A DNA stretch of 64,000 bases. Origin: Zelopaecilomyces penicillatus (taxonomy: Eukaryota; Ascomycota; Sordariomycetes; Hypocreales; Pseudodiploosporaceae). The notes beneath the pieces are model-generated. The model was not told where the DNA came from. It was given only the letters and a program-made list of their open reading frames with translations, and searched no databases. Positions 36,401 to 49,883 of the stretch are shown piece by piece (within the stretch, counting starts at the first letter, position 1; each line of letters starts with the position of its first letter). A program made the translations under genes and the position numbers. The stretch is taken from contig VCCP01000004.1 in NCBI GenBank assembly GCA_005765155.1, positions 1 to 64,000 of the forward strand, read 5' to 3'.

Positions 36401-39400
36401 GTATATTAAACTGTTTTACAAAGAGCTCAAAATAAAGCTCCCCTTGCATAACCAATAGGATCATAAAATTCAGATCATAGATAGAAAGAAGCCTACTTTT
36501 ACCAAGATCTATATACTAAACACCAAGGAACTCGAAACATTATAAGAGTACCTTAATAAAATGCTTAAAAAAGGATATATCCAACCATCCATATCTAAAG
36601 TAGGATACCCTATCATATTTATATTAAAAAAGAATAGCAAGCTATAATTAATTATAGATTACCAATTATTAAATTCGATCATAATCAAGGATCAGATACC
36701 CTTATCATTAATTAATAAACTATACAATCGATTATATAGAATGAACTGGTTTACTACTCTAGACCTCAAAGGAGTATATAACTTAATTCAAATAAAGAAA
36801 GGCAATAAATAGAAAACCGCTTTCAGAACCAAGTTTAGACTTTTTAAATACCTAATAATGCCTTTCAGCCTAACCAATACCCCCATAATATTCCAACATA
36901 TAATCAATAATATTCTCCAAGAATATTTGGATATCTTTATAGTAGTCTACCTAGATAATATCCTAATCTTCTCCCAAACAGAAGAAGAACATAAAGAACA
37001 CATCCATAAGATATTACAACTACTCCAAGATAATAATCTTCTCATCAAACCAGAAAAATATAAATTTCATAAATAAATAATTACCTTCCTAGGACATATC
37101 TTTTCATTAGATAAAATTCGGATAGAACTAACAAAAATCACTATAGTATATAATTAGCCGATACTATAAAATATTATAAATATACAAGAATTTTTAGGCT
37201 TTATCAACTACTACCAAAAGTTCATCCATAACTATAGCAAAATAGCCATACCACTTATCGAATGCACTAAGAAAGATTATAAATTCCTATAGAAACCCAA
37301 TATAGATACTATATTTAAAGAACTTAAGAAACAAATCTGCGAAGAACCTATACTAGCGATATACAATCCAGACAAACCTATAGAACTCAAGACCAATGCT
37401 TCGAACTATACCATTAAAGCGCAGATTGGACAACAAGATAATAAAGATAGGCTATAATCTATTACCTTCTACTCTAAGAAACTTTATAAAGCAGAACTCA
37501 ATTATCCAATCTATAACAAGGAATTCATAGCTATCATCAAAGCCTTTGATAAATTCTTATACTACTTATAAGGAAGCAATCACTGAATAAAGGTTTTCAC
37601 TGACCATAAGAATATCTCTTACTTTACTACCACTTAGAAGTTAAATACATAACAAACCCACTATATAGAAACCCTTATAGATTATAACTATAAAATCATT
37701 CACTGCAAAGGATCTGAAAATAACAGAGCAGACACTCTAAGTCAAAGAAGTGATCATAATAATAAAAAGCCTTATTATAAAGGACAAATCTTCCAAATAA
37801 CCAAATCAGGCGCACTATAAATAAAATTAAATGCTATATACCAAGTTATATCAATCAACCCTATCTTAAAATAAGTTAAACAAGTATACTCCTTAAAAGA
37901 TATAATAAGAGCACCTAAAGGCATAAAATAGAAAGATAGATATTATAAGTATAATAAGAAACTCTAGATACCTAAAGAACTCCAGGAAACCATTATATAA
38001 GAATTACACAAATCCCCTATTTATAGTTATTAAGAAATTACAAAGACCACCAAACAAGCACAAAGATACTATAGATTCAAAGGACTACAACAAGTAATCT
38101 AGAAGGTCATAAGTAACTGCATCACTTATAGACAAACCAAGCTAGCAAGACATAAACCATATAGAGAGTTATAACCACTACCAATACCTATGCAACTATA
38201 GGAATCAGTATCATTCAACTTTATTATCAAACTACCTCTATTAATAGAACCCCTTATAGGAGTAGCCTATAACTCAATATAGGTTATTATAGAAAGACTA
38301 ATAAAGTTCTTATACTTTATACCCTACCTTAAAGCAAGCTCAATAAAGGATCTTGTATATAGCTTTAATAGAGTGATAGTAAGCTTACACAGCTTATTAG
38401 AGGAAATCATCTCCAATAAAGGAATAACCTTTACCTCTAAGTTTTAATAAGGATTAATAGGATATCTTGAGACCAGACATAGACTCAATACCACCTATCA
38501 TCCATAAACAGATAGACAAACAGAACAAATTAATCAAATTATTAAAGAATACTTATACACTTATATTAATTACCACCAAAACAATTAGGTAAAACACCTA
38601 CCTACCATATAATTAATCTATAATATATCCATTTCCAAGTCAACACAACTCACGCCAATATATACTAATTATAGATTCATATCAGAAGCATTTCACCTAC
38701 CACACCAAGAAGGACTTAAATCAGAAAAAGCTATACTTAATACCATACAAAAACAATAATTATATAAAGAACTCTATACATAACTCCAAATCATCCATAA
38801 CAAAATAAAATATTATACAGATCAATAAAGATTAAAGGGATCAATCTTTAAAGAGGGAGATATAGTATACCTTTTACACTATACACCAGGCAAAACTTCT
38901 CCAAACATTACTACAACACAACCAAGCAACAAATTGGATTTCAAGAAACTTAAACCATTCAAGGTCAAGAAAGCCATTTCTAACACCAACTATAAACTTT
39001 CACTACCAAAGAATATATAATTATACCCTATATTTCACATCTCCTTACTAAGCAAAGCACCAAATAACTCAAAAGAATACATAGACATCACAATACATAC
39101 AATAGAAGAAGAATAGGAAATCAAAACAATCATAGATTATAGGCTAAACAACAGCAAAAAAGAGTACCTGATTAAGTAGAAAGGGTTTGGACCCAAGGAG
39201 AACTTATAGGAGCCCCCTAACCACCTAAACCATTACCAACCCCTAATACAATAATACCACTAGAAGGCAAGGAGCCATCCTAGAAAATCAAGTTCTAATC
39301 AATCATATCAAAACCCCCCAATAACTGGATCTCAATCACCATATCTAACTCTACCCACTCAGCCATATCCAGATTATCCAGCAACTACAAACCCCACTTT

Positions 39401-39947
39401 ACTATCTTATAACCCCACAACACCATAGATTAACACTAATAATACAAACGACTCAATCGCACTACCATAATGGACACCGCCTCCTATACTACCTGAAGCT
39501 ACCTCTCTATCTCCTCCTCTTCTCACTTAATACAATTCTTTTCTAATAGAATCTTTGCAACTAGACAAACCGATTACCTTCTGAAAAATAAAACAAAATG
39601 GAAGAATATACCTAAGGATATAGTTATCCCTGAACTATCATAAGAATAACCCCGATAAACGCACTCTAAACAATAAGAAGTTGCTTCAATCATACAATAC
39701 ATTAAGTAACGCTAGGAACAAAAGGAACAAGGCATAACAATATCACCAGTGCCCTCGATAAGAATCGCAAGACTCTTGCACTGATCAGTCTTCTGACTAG
39801 TACAACGTTTTAAGATACCTTAAGGCATTATATTAAAAGCATAAAGGAAGAAGAAAGGAACCACACCTATAATTATAGCTGGAATTATATTTTATAAAAG
39901 AACAACCAATAGGCCTTAAGGACAAGACCATTAGGAGAGAGACATCA

Positions 39948-40376
39948 TATCACGACCCAATAACATAGTCATATAATAGGCCAGTTATATAACTAGAGGG
40001 AGGTATATACCATAAAGGAAAGGGACCAATTAGAATAGATTAATAGGATCACCATAAGAATAGTAATGAGCCAGATAAGCCAGCAACTTAGATCACCCGG
40101 ATCACCACTTATACAACAAGTAATCCAAGTGATCCACAATATATATATACATCCTCAATTTTCACTCTATAGATATAGCTTAGATAGTTATCAACACACT
40201 TTCAACTTCATCGTATTATCCGCTACTACTCACTATACTAATACTTAACCCCTAGTTATAATACTCTATATCCATCACCAACATAACAGACCATATTGCT
40301 CAGAACGCCCTGACTTATCTGCCAATATAAACCCCTTTTATTAGGTTTATCCCTTAGGAATTCACCAAACATCACA
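39948..40376 (+). repeat. 3' LTR of copy B
   Basis: A RIP-mutated LTR beginning TATCACGACCC and ending AACATCACA. It differs from the copy B 5' LTR at scattered transition sites, as expected if each LTR was mutated independently. Confidence 0.9.
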
Positions 40377-42330
40377 ATAACCTTTATCTCTAAGTTTTAA
40401 TAAGAATTAATAGGATATCTTAGGACCAGATACAAACTCAATACCACCTATCATCTATAAATAAATAGACAAATAGAATAAATCAATTAAATTATTAAAG
40501 GATACTTATATACTTATATCAATTACTACTAAGATAATTAAGTAAAGTATCTATTAACTATATAACTAGCCTATAATATATCTATTTCCGAATCAATATA
40601 ACTTATACTAATATATACTAATTATAGATTTATATTAAAAGTATTTTATTTATTATACCAAGAAGGACCAAAATCAGAAAAAGCTATACTTAATATTATA
40701 TAAAAATAATAATTATATAAAGAACTCTATATACAACTCCAAATCATCTATAATAGAATAAAATATTATATAGATTAATAAAGATTAAAGAGATTAATCT
40801 TTAAAAAAGAAGATATAGTATATCTTTTATACTATATATTAGATAAAACTTCTTTAAATATTATAATAATATAATTAAGCAATAAATTGGATTTTAAGAA
40901 ACTTAAACCATTCAAGATTAAGAAAGTCATTTCCAAAACCAACTATAAACTTTCACTATCAAAGAATATATAGCTACACCCTATATTTCATATCTCCTTA
41001 CTAAATCAAGCATTAAACAATATAAAAGAATATATAGATATTATAATATATATAGTAAAAAAGGAATAGAAAATCAAAACAATTATAGATTATAGACTAA
41101 ACAATAGTAAAAAAGAATACCTAATTAAATAAAAAGGGTTTAAATCTAAGGAGAACTTATAGGAGCCCCTTAACCACCTAAACTATTATCAATCCCTAAT
41201 ATAATAATACTATCAGAGAGCAGAGAGTTATCCTAGAAAATTAAATTCTAATTAATCATATCAAAACCCCTTAATAACTAGATCTTAATCACTATATCCA
41301 ACTCTATCTGCTTAATTATATCTAGATTATCTAATAACTATAAACTCTGCTTTACTATCTTATAGCCTTATAATACTATAGATTAATACTAGTGATATAA
41401 ATAATTTAATTATACTATTATAATAGATACTATCTTCTATACTACCTAAAGCTATTTCTTTATCTTCTTCTCCTTTTACTTAATATAATTCTTTTCTAAT
41501 AGAATCTTTATAACTAGATAGATTAGTTACCTTTCAGAAAATAAAATAAAATAGAAAAACCTACCTAAGGATATAATTATCCCTAAACCATTATAAGAAT
41601 AACCATAATAAATATATTCCAAGCAATAGGAAATTGCTTTAATCATATAATATATCAAGTAATATTAGGAATAAAAGGAATAAGATATAATAATATTATT
41701 AGTACCTTTAATAAGAATCATAAGACTCTTATATTAATCAGTCTTTTAATTAATATAATGTTTTAAGATACCTTAAGGTATTATATTAAAAATATAAAGG
41801 AAGAAGAAAGGAATTATACCTATAATTATAACTAGAATTATATTTTATAAAGGAACAACTAATAGGCCTTAGGGATAAGACTATTAGAAGAGAGATATTA
41901 TATTATAATCCAATAATATAGTTATATAATAGGCTAGTTATATAACCTTAAGGAAGATATATACTATAGAGGAAAGAAACCAATTATAATGGATTAATAA
42001 AATCATTATAAGAATAATAATAAGCTAGATAAGCCAGTAACTTAAATCACCTAGATTATTACTTATATAGCAAGTGATCTAAATAATCTATAATATATAT
42101 ATACACCCTTAATTTTCACTCTTTAGATATAGCTTAGATAGTTATCAATACACTTTCAACTTTATTATATTATTCATTACCGCTTACTATACTAATACTT
42201 AACCCCTAATTATGATACTCTATATCTATCATTAATATAACAGATATATTGCTTAGAATGCCTTAACTTATCTACTAATATAAACCCCCCTTTATTAGGT
42301 TTATCCTTTAGGAATTTATTAAATATTATA
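40377..42330 (+). mobile_element. 5'-truncated RIPped chromovirus (copy C)
   Basis: It begins abruptly inside the integrase core, equivalent to about 28045 of the intact element, and runs through the chromodomain, the antisense-gene region and the 3' LTR (41901-42330). RIP is heavier than in copy B, with no usable frame. Its missing 5' part is not found on the left side of copy B, so the B/C junction reflects a deletion or recombination rather than simple nesting. Confidence 0.85.
41901..42330 (+). repeat. 3' LTR of copy C
   Basis: A strongly RIPped LTR with start TATTATAATCC, the conserved TTTTCACTCTTTAGA stretch and end AAATATTATA. Confidence 0.8.
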
Positions 42331-45300
42331 CTCCTCTATTAATAGCTTGTCTACTTTAAATAGAGTATACTAGCTAAATAATATATAAAATATATAATAG
42401 AGTAATATATTTATTATTAGTGTTATAGAGCTAGTATAGATATAATTAAATATTTAAAATAAGTGGTTACTGTCTTTTATTAGGTTAATTATAAGGTTCT
42501 TCTTTTTAATAGCCTTAGCTATATTAATATCCTTTATATTAAAGTTGGCCTGCTTTTTAAGTAAGAATTTCTCTTTTATAATTAATGCTATTACTTGCTA
42601 CTATTATACTATCTTAAACTTAAGAAGCTGAGTATATATATAGGCCTGGCTAAAATACTTTAAAATAGCCTTATCTAGCTATACTATCCTATCTAGCTTT
42701 AAGAATAGATATAGAGAAAGTAGGCTATCTAGCTTAGCCTACTATAAGAAGACTAGTTATAATAGCTATATAATAGTATTAAATATTAGTATTAGTTTAA
42801 TAATAGTAGGTAATATAAACTAAATATTATTATTATTCTTATTTATCTACTTCTAGCTCTTATAGTATTAAATATATATTATTAGTATCTACTCTTATAA
42901 TAGTATACTTTGGTATTGATTATTACTATTAATATAAGTTATAATAAGAAACTCTAATACTCTTAATAGAGATATAGATAAGATATATAATAGTATAACT
43001 AGTGCTTTTAAGAACTCCTATATATTAGTCTTATATATAATTATAGCCTATAGGTATATTCTTTTATTATAGTTATTATCTTATATAAAGATTTATCTAA
43101 GGTTTGCTTTCTATTTGATTTGATTAAATAGTACTATATCTATACTATATAGAAGCTTAGTATTCTTCTTATTAATAAGTTATAATCTACTATAATCCTT
43201 TATATTAAGATTATCCTTTAATATTATTATATTAATAATAGCTATATCTCTAGTACTAAATAGAAGCTTATTAAATAATATATTATATACCTATTTATAT
43301 TTAAATAAGATCAGCTATAATATATACCTTATATATAATATTATCCTTAGATAGATTATTTCTATTTTATCCTAAGATTATTATATCTGCTTCCTAATAA
43401 TAATCGATTTGGCTATTATTATTATATATAACTGCTATTAAAGTATATAATTAAATGCTGTTTCTTTTTTCTGATGTATAAACTCCTTATAGAGTCTCCC
43501 TAGTATTGCTGGTATCTGCCTTTTATTATCTGTTTAATGGAAGTATATAGCTTTGAATAGGACCAGCTGCACTATCCAAATAAGTGCAAAGAGGCTATTA
43601 TTATAGTTACCTGGATTATATTAATTACTTTAATTTCTTTATTACTTTATAATATTATCTAGGTTATTACTATTATGATCTTTCTTTTAGCTCTTGCTTC
43701 TAGCTTTTATCTTATTACTATAGACTGATGTTTGACTTATTATTATATAGAAGCTAAGGATTAGTGATTAGAAATGTATGCTATTAATATAATAATATAT
43801 TAACCTTATATAGAAGTTATGGATAGTATATTCTAGTCTTGCCTTATCTTTTTTTATATAGTTAATACTATTAATACTATCTCTCTTCCTAAGTTTATAT
43901 ACTATTTTAAATAATTTATCTATGGTATTATACTGCTTCTATATAGGCTTGATTATATCTTATAATAATACTTGATCTCTTATCTTATATATAAAGTGCT
44001 TATTTTACTAATAAGCTACTCTATAGTAGTATATTAATAACTCCTTTATCCTTTAAAAGTATATTATAAGTATAGACTTATATTTAAAATAATAGAATAT
44101 AATATCCTTATCTTTTTTACTGCTTCTAGAAGCAAAATCATTTAACTATTATATATATTACTGGATTATCTTTCTCTTAAATGATCTATTTATTATTAAG
44201 CTATAGCCTTTCCTAAATAGAGCCTTAATAGCTATTAATATAATCCTTAGGTCTATCTCTTTATTATTCTTATTCTTTATATTAATGCTTAGGCCTATTA
44301 TTTTTATAGCTATAATAATATATTATAGTATCCTATCTGATAGAATATTTATTTCCCTAGATAATTTAAATAATAATCTAATCTCTTTATCTTATAGACC
44401 CTAGAGATAAGTAAGAAAACCTATTTAGATTAATTATTACTCTCTGTTTTTATAAGTATTATTAGGATTATATACTATAGCTGCTATACCTTTAATATTA
44501 TAAGCTGCTTGTTATAAGTCTGCTCTTAGTTTATTTAATAGCTATAAGTCTATTGATAATAGGTATGGATTAGAGTACTTAAGCCTTAGTAATATAGATG
44601 GTAATAGTATCTCTTTATCCTTTATAATAAAGTAATTAATCAGGCCCTTGGTAGTAAAGTATATCTATAGTATATAGGCTATCTATAGATAGGTACCATC
44701 TATATTATGCTTTGATACTATCCTTTTATGCCTGGGTATATAGTTATATATTATCTATAACTATCTGATAATAAAGTTATATATCTTTGATTTATATAAG
44801 TATATATAACTGTTATATATTGTTAGCTTATTGATCCTTTTATAGGGTACTCTTCTATCTGGCTGGTGTTGTTGGAGCTTGTCTTTCCTATATAGGTTAT
44901 ATATCGAGAGTAAATCGATTACTGCCTATAACCTCTTCTCTTTTATTTAATAGGGCTCTCTCTATAGATGATATCTTTATTTTATAGGGCTATTAGATAT
45001 AATATAGGTCTTGTATTATTGGTATACTATTATACTATATTCTTTATTAAAAATAAAGTTATTAAGTATTATTTTATTTTGTTTTTAATATTATAATATT
45101 ACTAGCTGGTCCCTTGTATATATATATATATATATATATTGATTGAAGAAACTTGGAGGTTTTTGCCTTCTCTTTTTCTCTAGTTAAGTATATAGCCACT
45201 TACCTTTACTCTCTCTCTCTCTCTCTCTTTTTCTTTTCTATACTTTATAGCTAGGCCCTGGCTTGCCTTTACTATTTTAGGAAGTCCTACCTTGAATCAT

Positions 45301-45462
45301 AGCTAATAAATATTAATCTTTTTATTTAATTCCTTTTTCATCTTATTATATAAAATGCCTACTACCCCTATTAGGTTATTTCCTGTATAGATTACTACTA
45401 TTATAGTACCTATTAAATCCTATAGGGGTAGCCTTTTTAAAGTAAAAAGGCCTATATTATCA
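42331..45462 (-). pseudogene. RIP-decayed minus-strand gene of unknown family
   Basis: Read from about 45060 down to 42400 on the minus strand, long stretches stay in one frame apart from TAG/TAA/TGA codons where Q, W or R would fit. A well-preserved segment at 44700-44400 reads DGTYL, then FTTKGLINYF, LRLKYSNPYLLSIDL and AAYNIKGIAAIVYN. A later piece near 43560-43440 reads RQIPAILGRLYKEFIHQKKE. The length suggests a protein of roughly 700-900 residues. I do not recognise the family. A transposase with an early catalytic Asp (DGTYL) is one guess. Low-complexity (TA)n at 45118-45140 and (CT)n at 45211-45228 lie upstream. Confidence 0.4.
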
Positions 45463-45849
45463 TTGCTAGGCTAGTTATATAACCTAGAAAAGATATATAT
45501 TATAGAGGAAGGGGATTAATCAGGATGAATTAATAGGATTATTATAAGGATAATAATAATCTAGATAAGCTAGTAATTTAAATTATTAGGATTATTACTT
45601 ATAGGATAAATAATCCAAGTAATCTATAATATATATATACACTCTTAATTTTCACTCTCTTAGTTTAGTCTTAGCTAGTTATTAATAATATTATTATATT
45701 AACCTTACTATTCACCTTAATAATACCAGATTATAATCCTATGGATCCATTATCTATATAACTGATATATTGCTTAGAACACCCTGATCTATCTGCTAAT
45801 ATAAACCCTTTCGTTAGGTTTATCCCTTGGGAATTCATCAAACATTATA
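45463..45849 (+). repeat. Diverged solo LTR remnant (copy D)
   Basis: It matches the chromovirus LTR from the equivalent of AATAGGCCGGTCATGTGACC to the terminal CA, including TATATATATACACTC and CCCTTTCGTTAGGTTTATCC. The first ~25 bp are missing, and differences beyond transitions (small insertions near 45655-45680) suggest an older subfamily. No internal sequence adjoins it. Confidence 0.75.
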
Positions 45850-46578
45850 GTTATAGTAGAGTATTTAGGTTAAGAGCTATTAATTATACTTAGCCTTATC
45901 TCTTCTTTATATAAAAGGAGCCTATTATATAATAGATAGAGTCTTAACCTGCTATTATTAATCCAGCCCTTTATATAAACTTTAAAATAAATAAGAAAAG
46001 GCTCTGGAGTTCTCTGGTAAGAATTAGCAGGTTGAGGGTCCTGTTATGGATTGATCTGTGAACTGCTATGAGATGAATCTGGCGAATTATAGTATTGGCT
46101 ATTAATTCGATTGTTTGATGTATTATATAAGCAGTTGTCTGATTTAAAAGTTACTCGGCTGTAGTTGTGTGGCTAGCGCGTATTTAACTGGTAACCTGGT
46201 GGAAGTATCGGTGCGAACCATTGATTTGTGTTAAAATTAGCCAGGATGACAGCTTTACTGTAATCTCCTTGATCTGCGTTAATGTCTTTGTGATGTTAAA
46301 TTAGTATCGGGGACCTGCGATGATCTGATGGGAGTGGGAAAACATATGATAAGTCGACCTGTACACAGTTGATATACGGCCAGTATTTCCATTACACCGA
46401 GGAGAGCTATTAACTAATACACAGCCTGAGTTGATACCCTTGAAATCGTTAATAAATATTTGTGATGGGTTTTAATTAAAACGTATTAATTCTGTGCCAC
46501 CCGGATTCTCTGGAGGATGTGTTTGAGGAGGTGTGGGTGGGCTTGGCTTCAATTGGTTATTAGTTCAAAAGTGTTCAT
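45850..46578. other. Transition from RIPped subtelomere to ordinary DNA
   Basis: No gene is seen. Up to about 45990 the DNA is still AT-rich. After that GC and dinucleotide use become ordinary. The right part is presumably the 3' flank of the glycosidase gene. Confidence 0.6.
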
Positions 46579-49059
46579 TCACAATGTTGCTCTATGACGG
46601 TTAATAAGGAGACAACACACCGGAGGACCGTTGCATTCACAGCCCACAAAGTTATTACTGCAATATGACCTACCCTTTGACGTATTGAACTTTCCATTAC
46701 ACCCGTTCTTATTGCAAAGTTGAGGAGCACCACAGGTTGAAGATTGGGGCAAACAATTGCATCCGGCAAAATTGTTGGTGCATTTTCCATACTTGACATT
46801 GCCCAAACCGTTGAAACTACCCTTACAGTCATTCCTATCGCAAGAGATAGGTGGACCACAGGTTGAGGCTGTCGGGTTGCAGTCACAACCGATGAAATTA
46901 TCCGTGCATTTGGCATACTTGACATTGCCTAGACCATTGAAACTACCCTTGCAATCATTGTTGTCACAGGGCTGTCGTGGACCACAAGTATCAGCTTGTG
47001 GGAGACAGTTACAGCCAATGAAGTTGTTGGTGCATTTGGCATACTTGACGTTGCCCAGCCCATTAAAACTCCCGTTGCAGCCATTCTTCGTACAAGAGAC
47101 AGGATTGCCGCAAGTGTCTGACTGTGGGAGACAGTCGCAGCCAATAAAGTTATTGGTACACTTGGCATACTTGACATTACCAAGGCCGTTGAATGAACCG
47201 TCGCAGTTGTTGTTATCACAAGACACGGGGGGGCCGCAAGTGCTGGGCTGAGGTAGGCAATCACAGCCAATGAAGTTGTTGGTGCATTTGGCGTATTTCA
47301 CGTTACCTAGGCCATTGAAGCTTCCCTTGCAATCATTCTTGTCGCAAGAAACTGGCGGACCACAGGTGTCTGGCTGTGGGAGGCAATCACAACCAATAAA
47401 ATTGTTGGTGCATTTGGCGTATTTCACATTGCCCAGGCCATTGAAGCTTCCTTTACAATCGTTTTTAACACAAGATTGAGGTGGCCCGCATGTGTCAGGC
47501 TGTGGTAAGCAGTCGCAGCCAACAAAGTTCCCGGTGCATTTAGCATACTTGACGTTCCCAATACCGTTAAATGATCCTGAACATCCGCCTTTATCACAAG
47601 ATTGTGGTGGGCCACAGGTTTGGTCAGTGGCTTTGCATTGGCAGCCTTTTTTACTCCCAGCTGAACACACAGGGGTTTTTGCTTGTCCGACAAACTTTCC
47701 GGCGCATCCGTCTGCATCACATTTACCGACAGCTCCACACACAGTTCCAGTAGGCTCAGGCATTGCAGAATATTGGATCGGAGCGTTGAGAACGGTCAAA
47801 ACGTCTATAGGTCCGATGCCAGGCTTTGATATAACCGTGGCAGAGGGGGCATCCTGGCAGACATGGGCGTTTACACAGTCTCGATACGCCGTATAGAGCA
47901 TGACGGCAAATGCCTGACCTTCGGGTGATCCGATTGTGTACTTCGTTCGGTCGTGCCAATTGTAAGGGTTAACAGCCGGGGAGAAGATTCCGTTTGCCCC
48001 CTGCTTGGCAGCTACAGCCTTTCTGTTCTTATCTGCCCAGGCGATATAGTCCGCTCCGAACATACTGGGGTCATTAACAGCCATACGGTAGACCATGGCT
48101 GATATCAGAGAAGTTCCAGCGATTTCTCCAAACCAACTGCCGTCGTTCATGTAGTTGCGAAGTAACCCGCCGTCTGTATTCGATTGTATAGCCCCATCGA
48201 GTATTTCTTTGATCCAGGACTTGAGCTGTCCGGCTTGGGACTTCAAAGCCCCGGACGAAGCAGACCACCGCTGCAGGGTGTGTAATACACGAGTCATACC
48301 AAGGACGACCCAACCGTTTCCAGAAGACCACAATCCGGTATCCTGAGACTGCGGCCCAATAATGTGCCGCCAGTTAAGATTGCCGGCCTTGAGAACATCA
48401 CGGTAGAGACTGATTTGCTTGACAGTCGTGGCCATGAGAGATACATCGTTCTTCTGGACAGCCAGGTACGCCACTACATAATGTAATTCATCAGTCCTAA
48501 ATCAAGCAGACCAGACGAGAATTATGGGAAGGCTAGGGGGAAGGAGAAAGAGGTACTTACAGAATGGGAAAGACATGGCCACGTTATCCGCCCAGAGTTC
48601 TGCAACGTCAGGTCGATGTGAGATTGCACCATTTAAATACTTTGGTACATCATTGAGTAGATAGTCCGCTTGGCGATTTGAGGCATCAATATACTTTTTC
48701 TCGGATTGGCCCAGGAGAATGGCAGAGACACCAAGTGAAGGTGGATCCCCTGCAGCAGAATTGCCTACAAAAACTTGCGAGTTTGTATTGATAAATTGGC
48801 GAGCATACTTAAGGGCAAATGTATTTGGATCCGCGTTTGGGATCTTGCCGCCTGGGAAGGCATTGTTACTGTAAACTGTCAACTCAGGATTGTACAATTC
48901 TAGCAGAGCTTGGGCGGTTGTTCCCCATTCCCATGATTTGCCGGACTTGTCGACCATTACTTGGGCAGATTTGAAGGCATTGAATCCGGCATCAACTTGA
49001 TGAGAGGCATCAGCGCCGACAAAAAGCCCCAGCATAAGGGAGAGTGATGTTGCGCGCAT
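46579..49059 (-). CDS. Secreted six-hairpin glycosidase (GH105-like) with nine C-terminal six-Cys repeats
   Basis: Exon 1 is 49059-48561, the intron 48560-48474 (87 nt, GTAAGT...TAG, branch-like CTGAT) and exon 2 48473-46579. The predicted protein is 797 aa. I chose the ATG at 49059 because it is followed by a signal peptide (LSLMLGLFVGADA). An in-frame ATG at 49158 would add 33 non-hydrophobic residues. The catalytic half has W-A-D-x3-M and SFPFLAY across the splice, HIIGPQSQDTGLWSSGNGW, and NDGSWFGEIAGTS, resembling YteR-type unsaturated rhamnogalacturonyl hydrolases, which act on pectin-derived oligosaccharides outside the cell. The C-terminal half is nine 42-residue repeats, C-x5-C-x4-C-x14-C-x6-C-x-C. 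The exact substrate is unknown. The gene is divergent to the subtilase-like gene across 824 bp. Confidence 0.85.
46640..47752 (-). repeat. Nine tandem 126-bp units encoding six-Cys modules
   Basis: The 3' half of the glycosidase gene consists of nine 126-bp units. The middle units (third to seventh) are almost identical at protein level (GSFNGLGNVKYAKCT.NF), while the first and last are diverged. This is the usual result of recent internal expansion by unequal exchange. Confidence 0.88.
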
Positions 49060-49883
49060 CCTTGTAGAAGTGCTGGCGTGCAAAGGACAGTTGCTGAGTC
49101 CAAGTTGCGGACATCGAGACACCCTTTGATCAGATGGAAAACTTCTTGACTTAAACAAGCTTCCTATAGACCTATGTAGAGCAAATCCATTTTACTTTTA
49201 ATATTGTTTTTTCAGGTATTTAATTTATAGTAACTTTTTGTTCTATCGGAAAGATTTGACCCTTCCCCATATAATAAGCAATATAATAATGGATAACAAA
49301 TATAACATAACTAAAGAAATCTGATGTGAGATGTTATAATAATAACTAGGGAATATTAATGCCTTGTTAAATAACTAATAATTAAACCTTATTAACTGGA
49401 AAATATTATAATTTTAATATTAACACCCTGTTTAATAGAGCTATATCCTTATATAGAATTAAATATTAATTATTGATCTTAATTATATAATTACTAGTAA
49501 TAGAGAAGTGACTGGTTGTCTTTTTTCCGGTTGATATAAGAAATAAGATGTCAGCTTATCCTCTTGGTAGTGTTCAATAACGTCTCACTTTATCTGTTTT
49601 ACAGACCGCCCGTATTTTAGCGGCTATAAAGTCATCCAAGATATAATCAATATATTATTGAAATCAGCACTAATAGCAGGTATTGAATATGTATGACTCA
49701 ACTATCGGAGTTCAAACCATTAGTTCTAACTTCATGATACTTAGATGTACATTTTATTGCGTATTCTTTTTTCTCATTGTTACTAATATAATATCTACTA
49801 TAGCCTGGCTATGGTTCTTGACATCTCAGCTAGCCACATTCTACCATTTTACCACACCTACATGGCCTCAGACTTTTTACCAC
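49060..49883. other. Divergent intergenic region
   Basis: This holds the promoters of the glycosidase (minus) and the subtilase-like gene (plus). An AT-rich block (about 49190-49560) lies in the middle. The plus frame is open from 49683, but the signal peptide starts only at 49884. No other gene is seen. Confidence 0.5.

Larger units (their letters stand above)
33040..40376 (+). mobile_element. Full-length RIPped Ty3/gypsy chromovirus (copy B)
   Basis: The element is 7337 bp, with LTRs at 33040-33468 and 39948-40376. From about 34440 to the end it is collinear with the intact element from about 24055, and the differences are overwhelmingly C-to-T and G-to-A. Gag, Pol and the antisense gene are all riddled with stops. 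Longer surviving open pieces include one in gag (34687-34929) and one over the RT active-site region (36858-37076), where the YLDD aspartates are altered. The 5' third of gag (about 33540-34440) differs from the intact element by much more than RIP, so copy B carries a different gag variant. It is directly followed by a piece of a third copy, without a clear target duplication. Confidence 0.93.

Noticed and set aside
46757..47479. Plus-strand ORFs of 164 and 69 codons opposite the glycosidase repeats
   Set aside because: They repeat with the 126-bp period and are antisense shadows of the six-Cys repeats.
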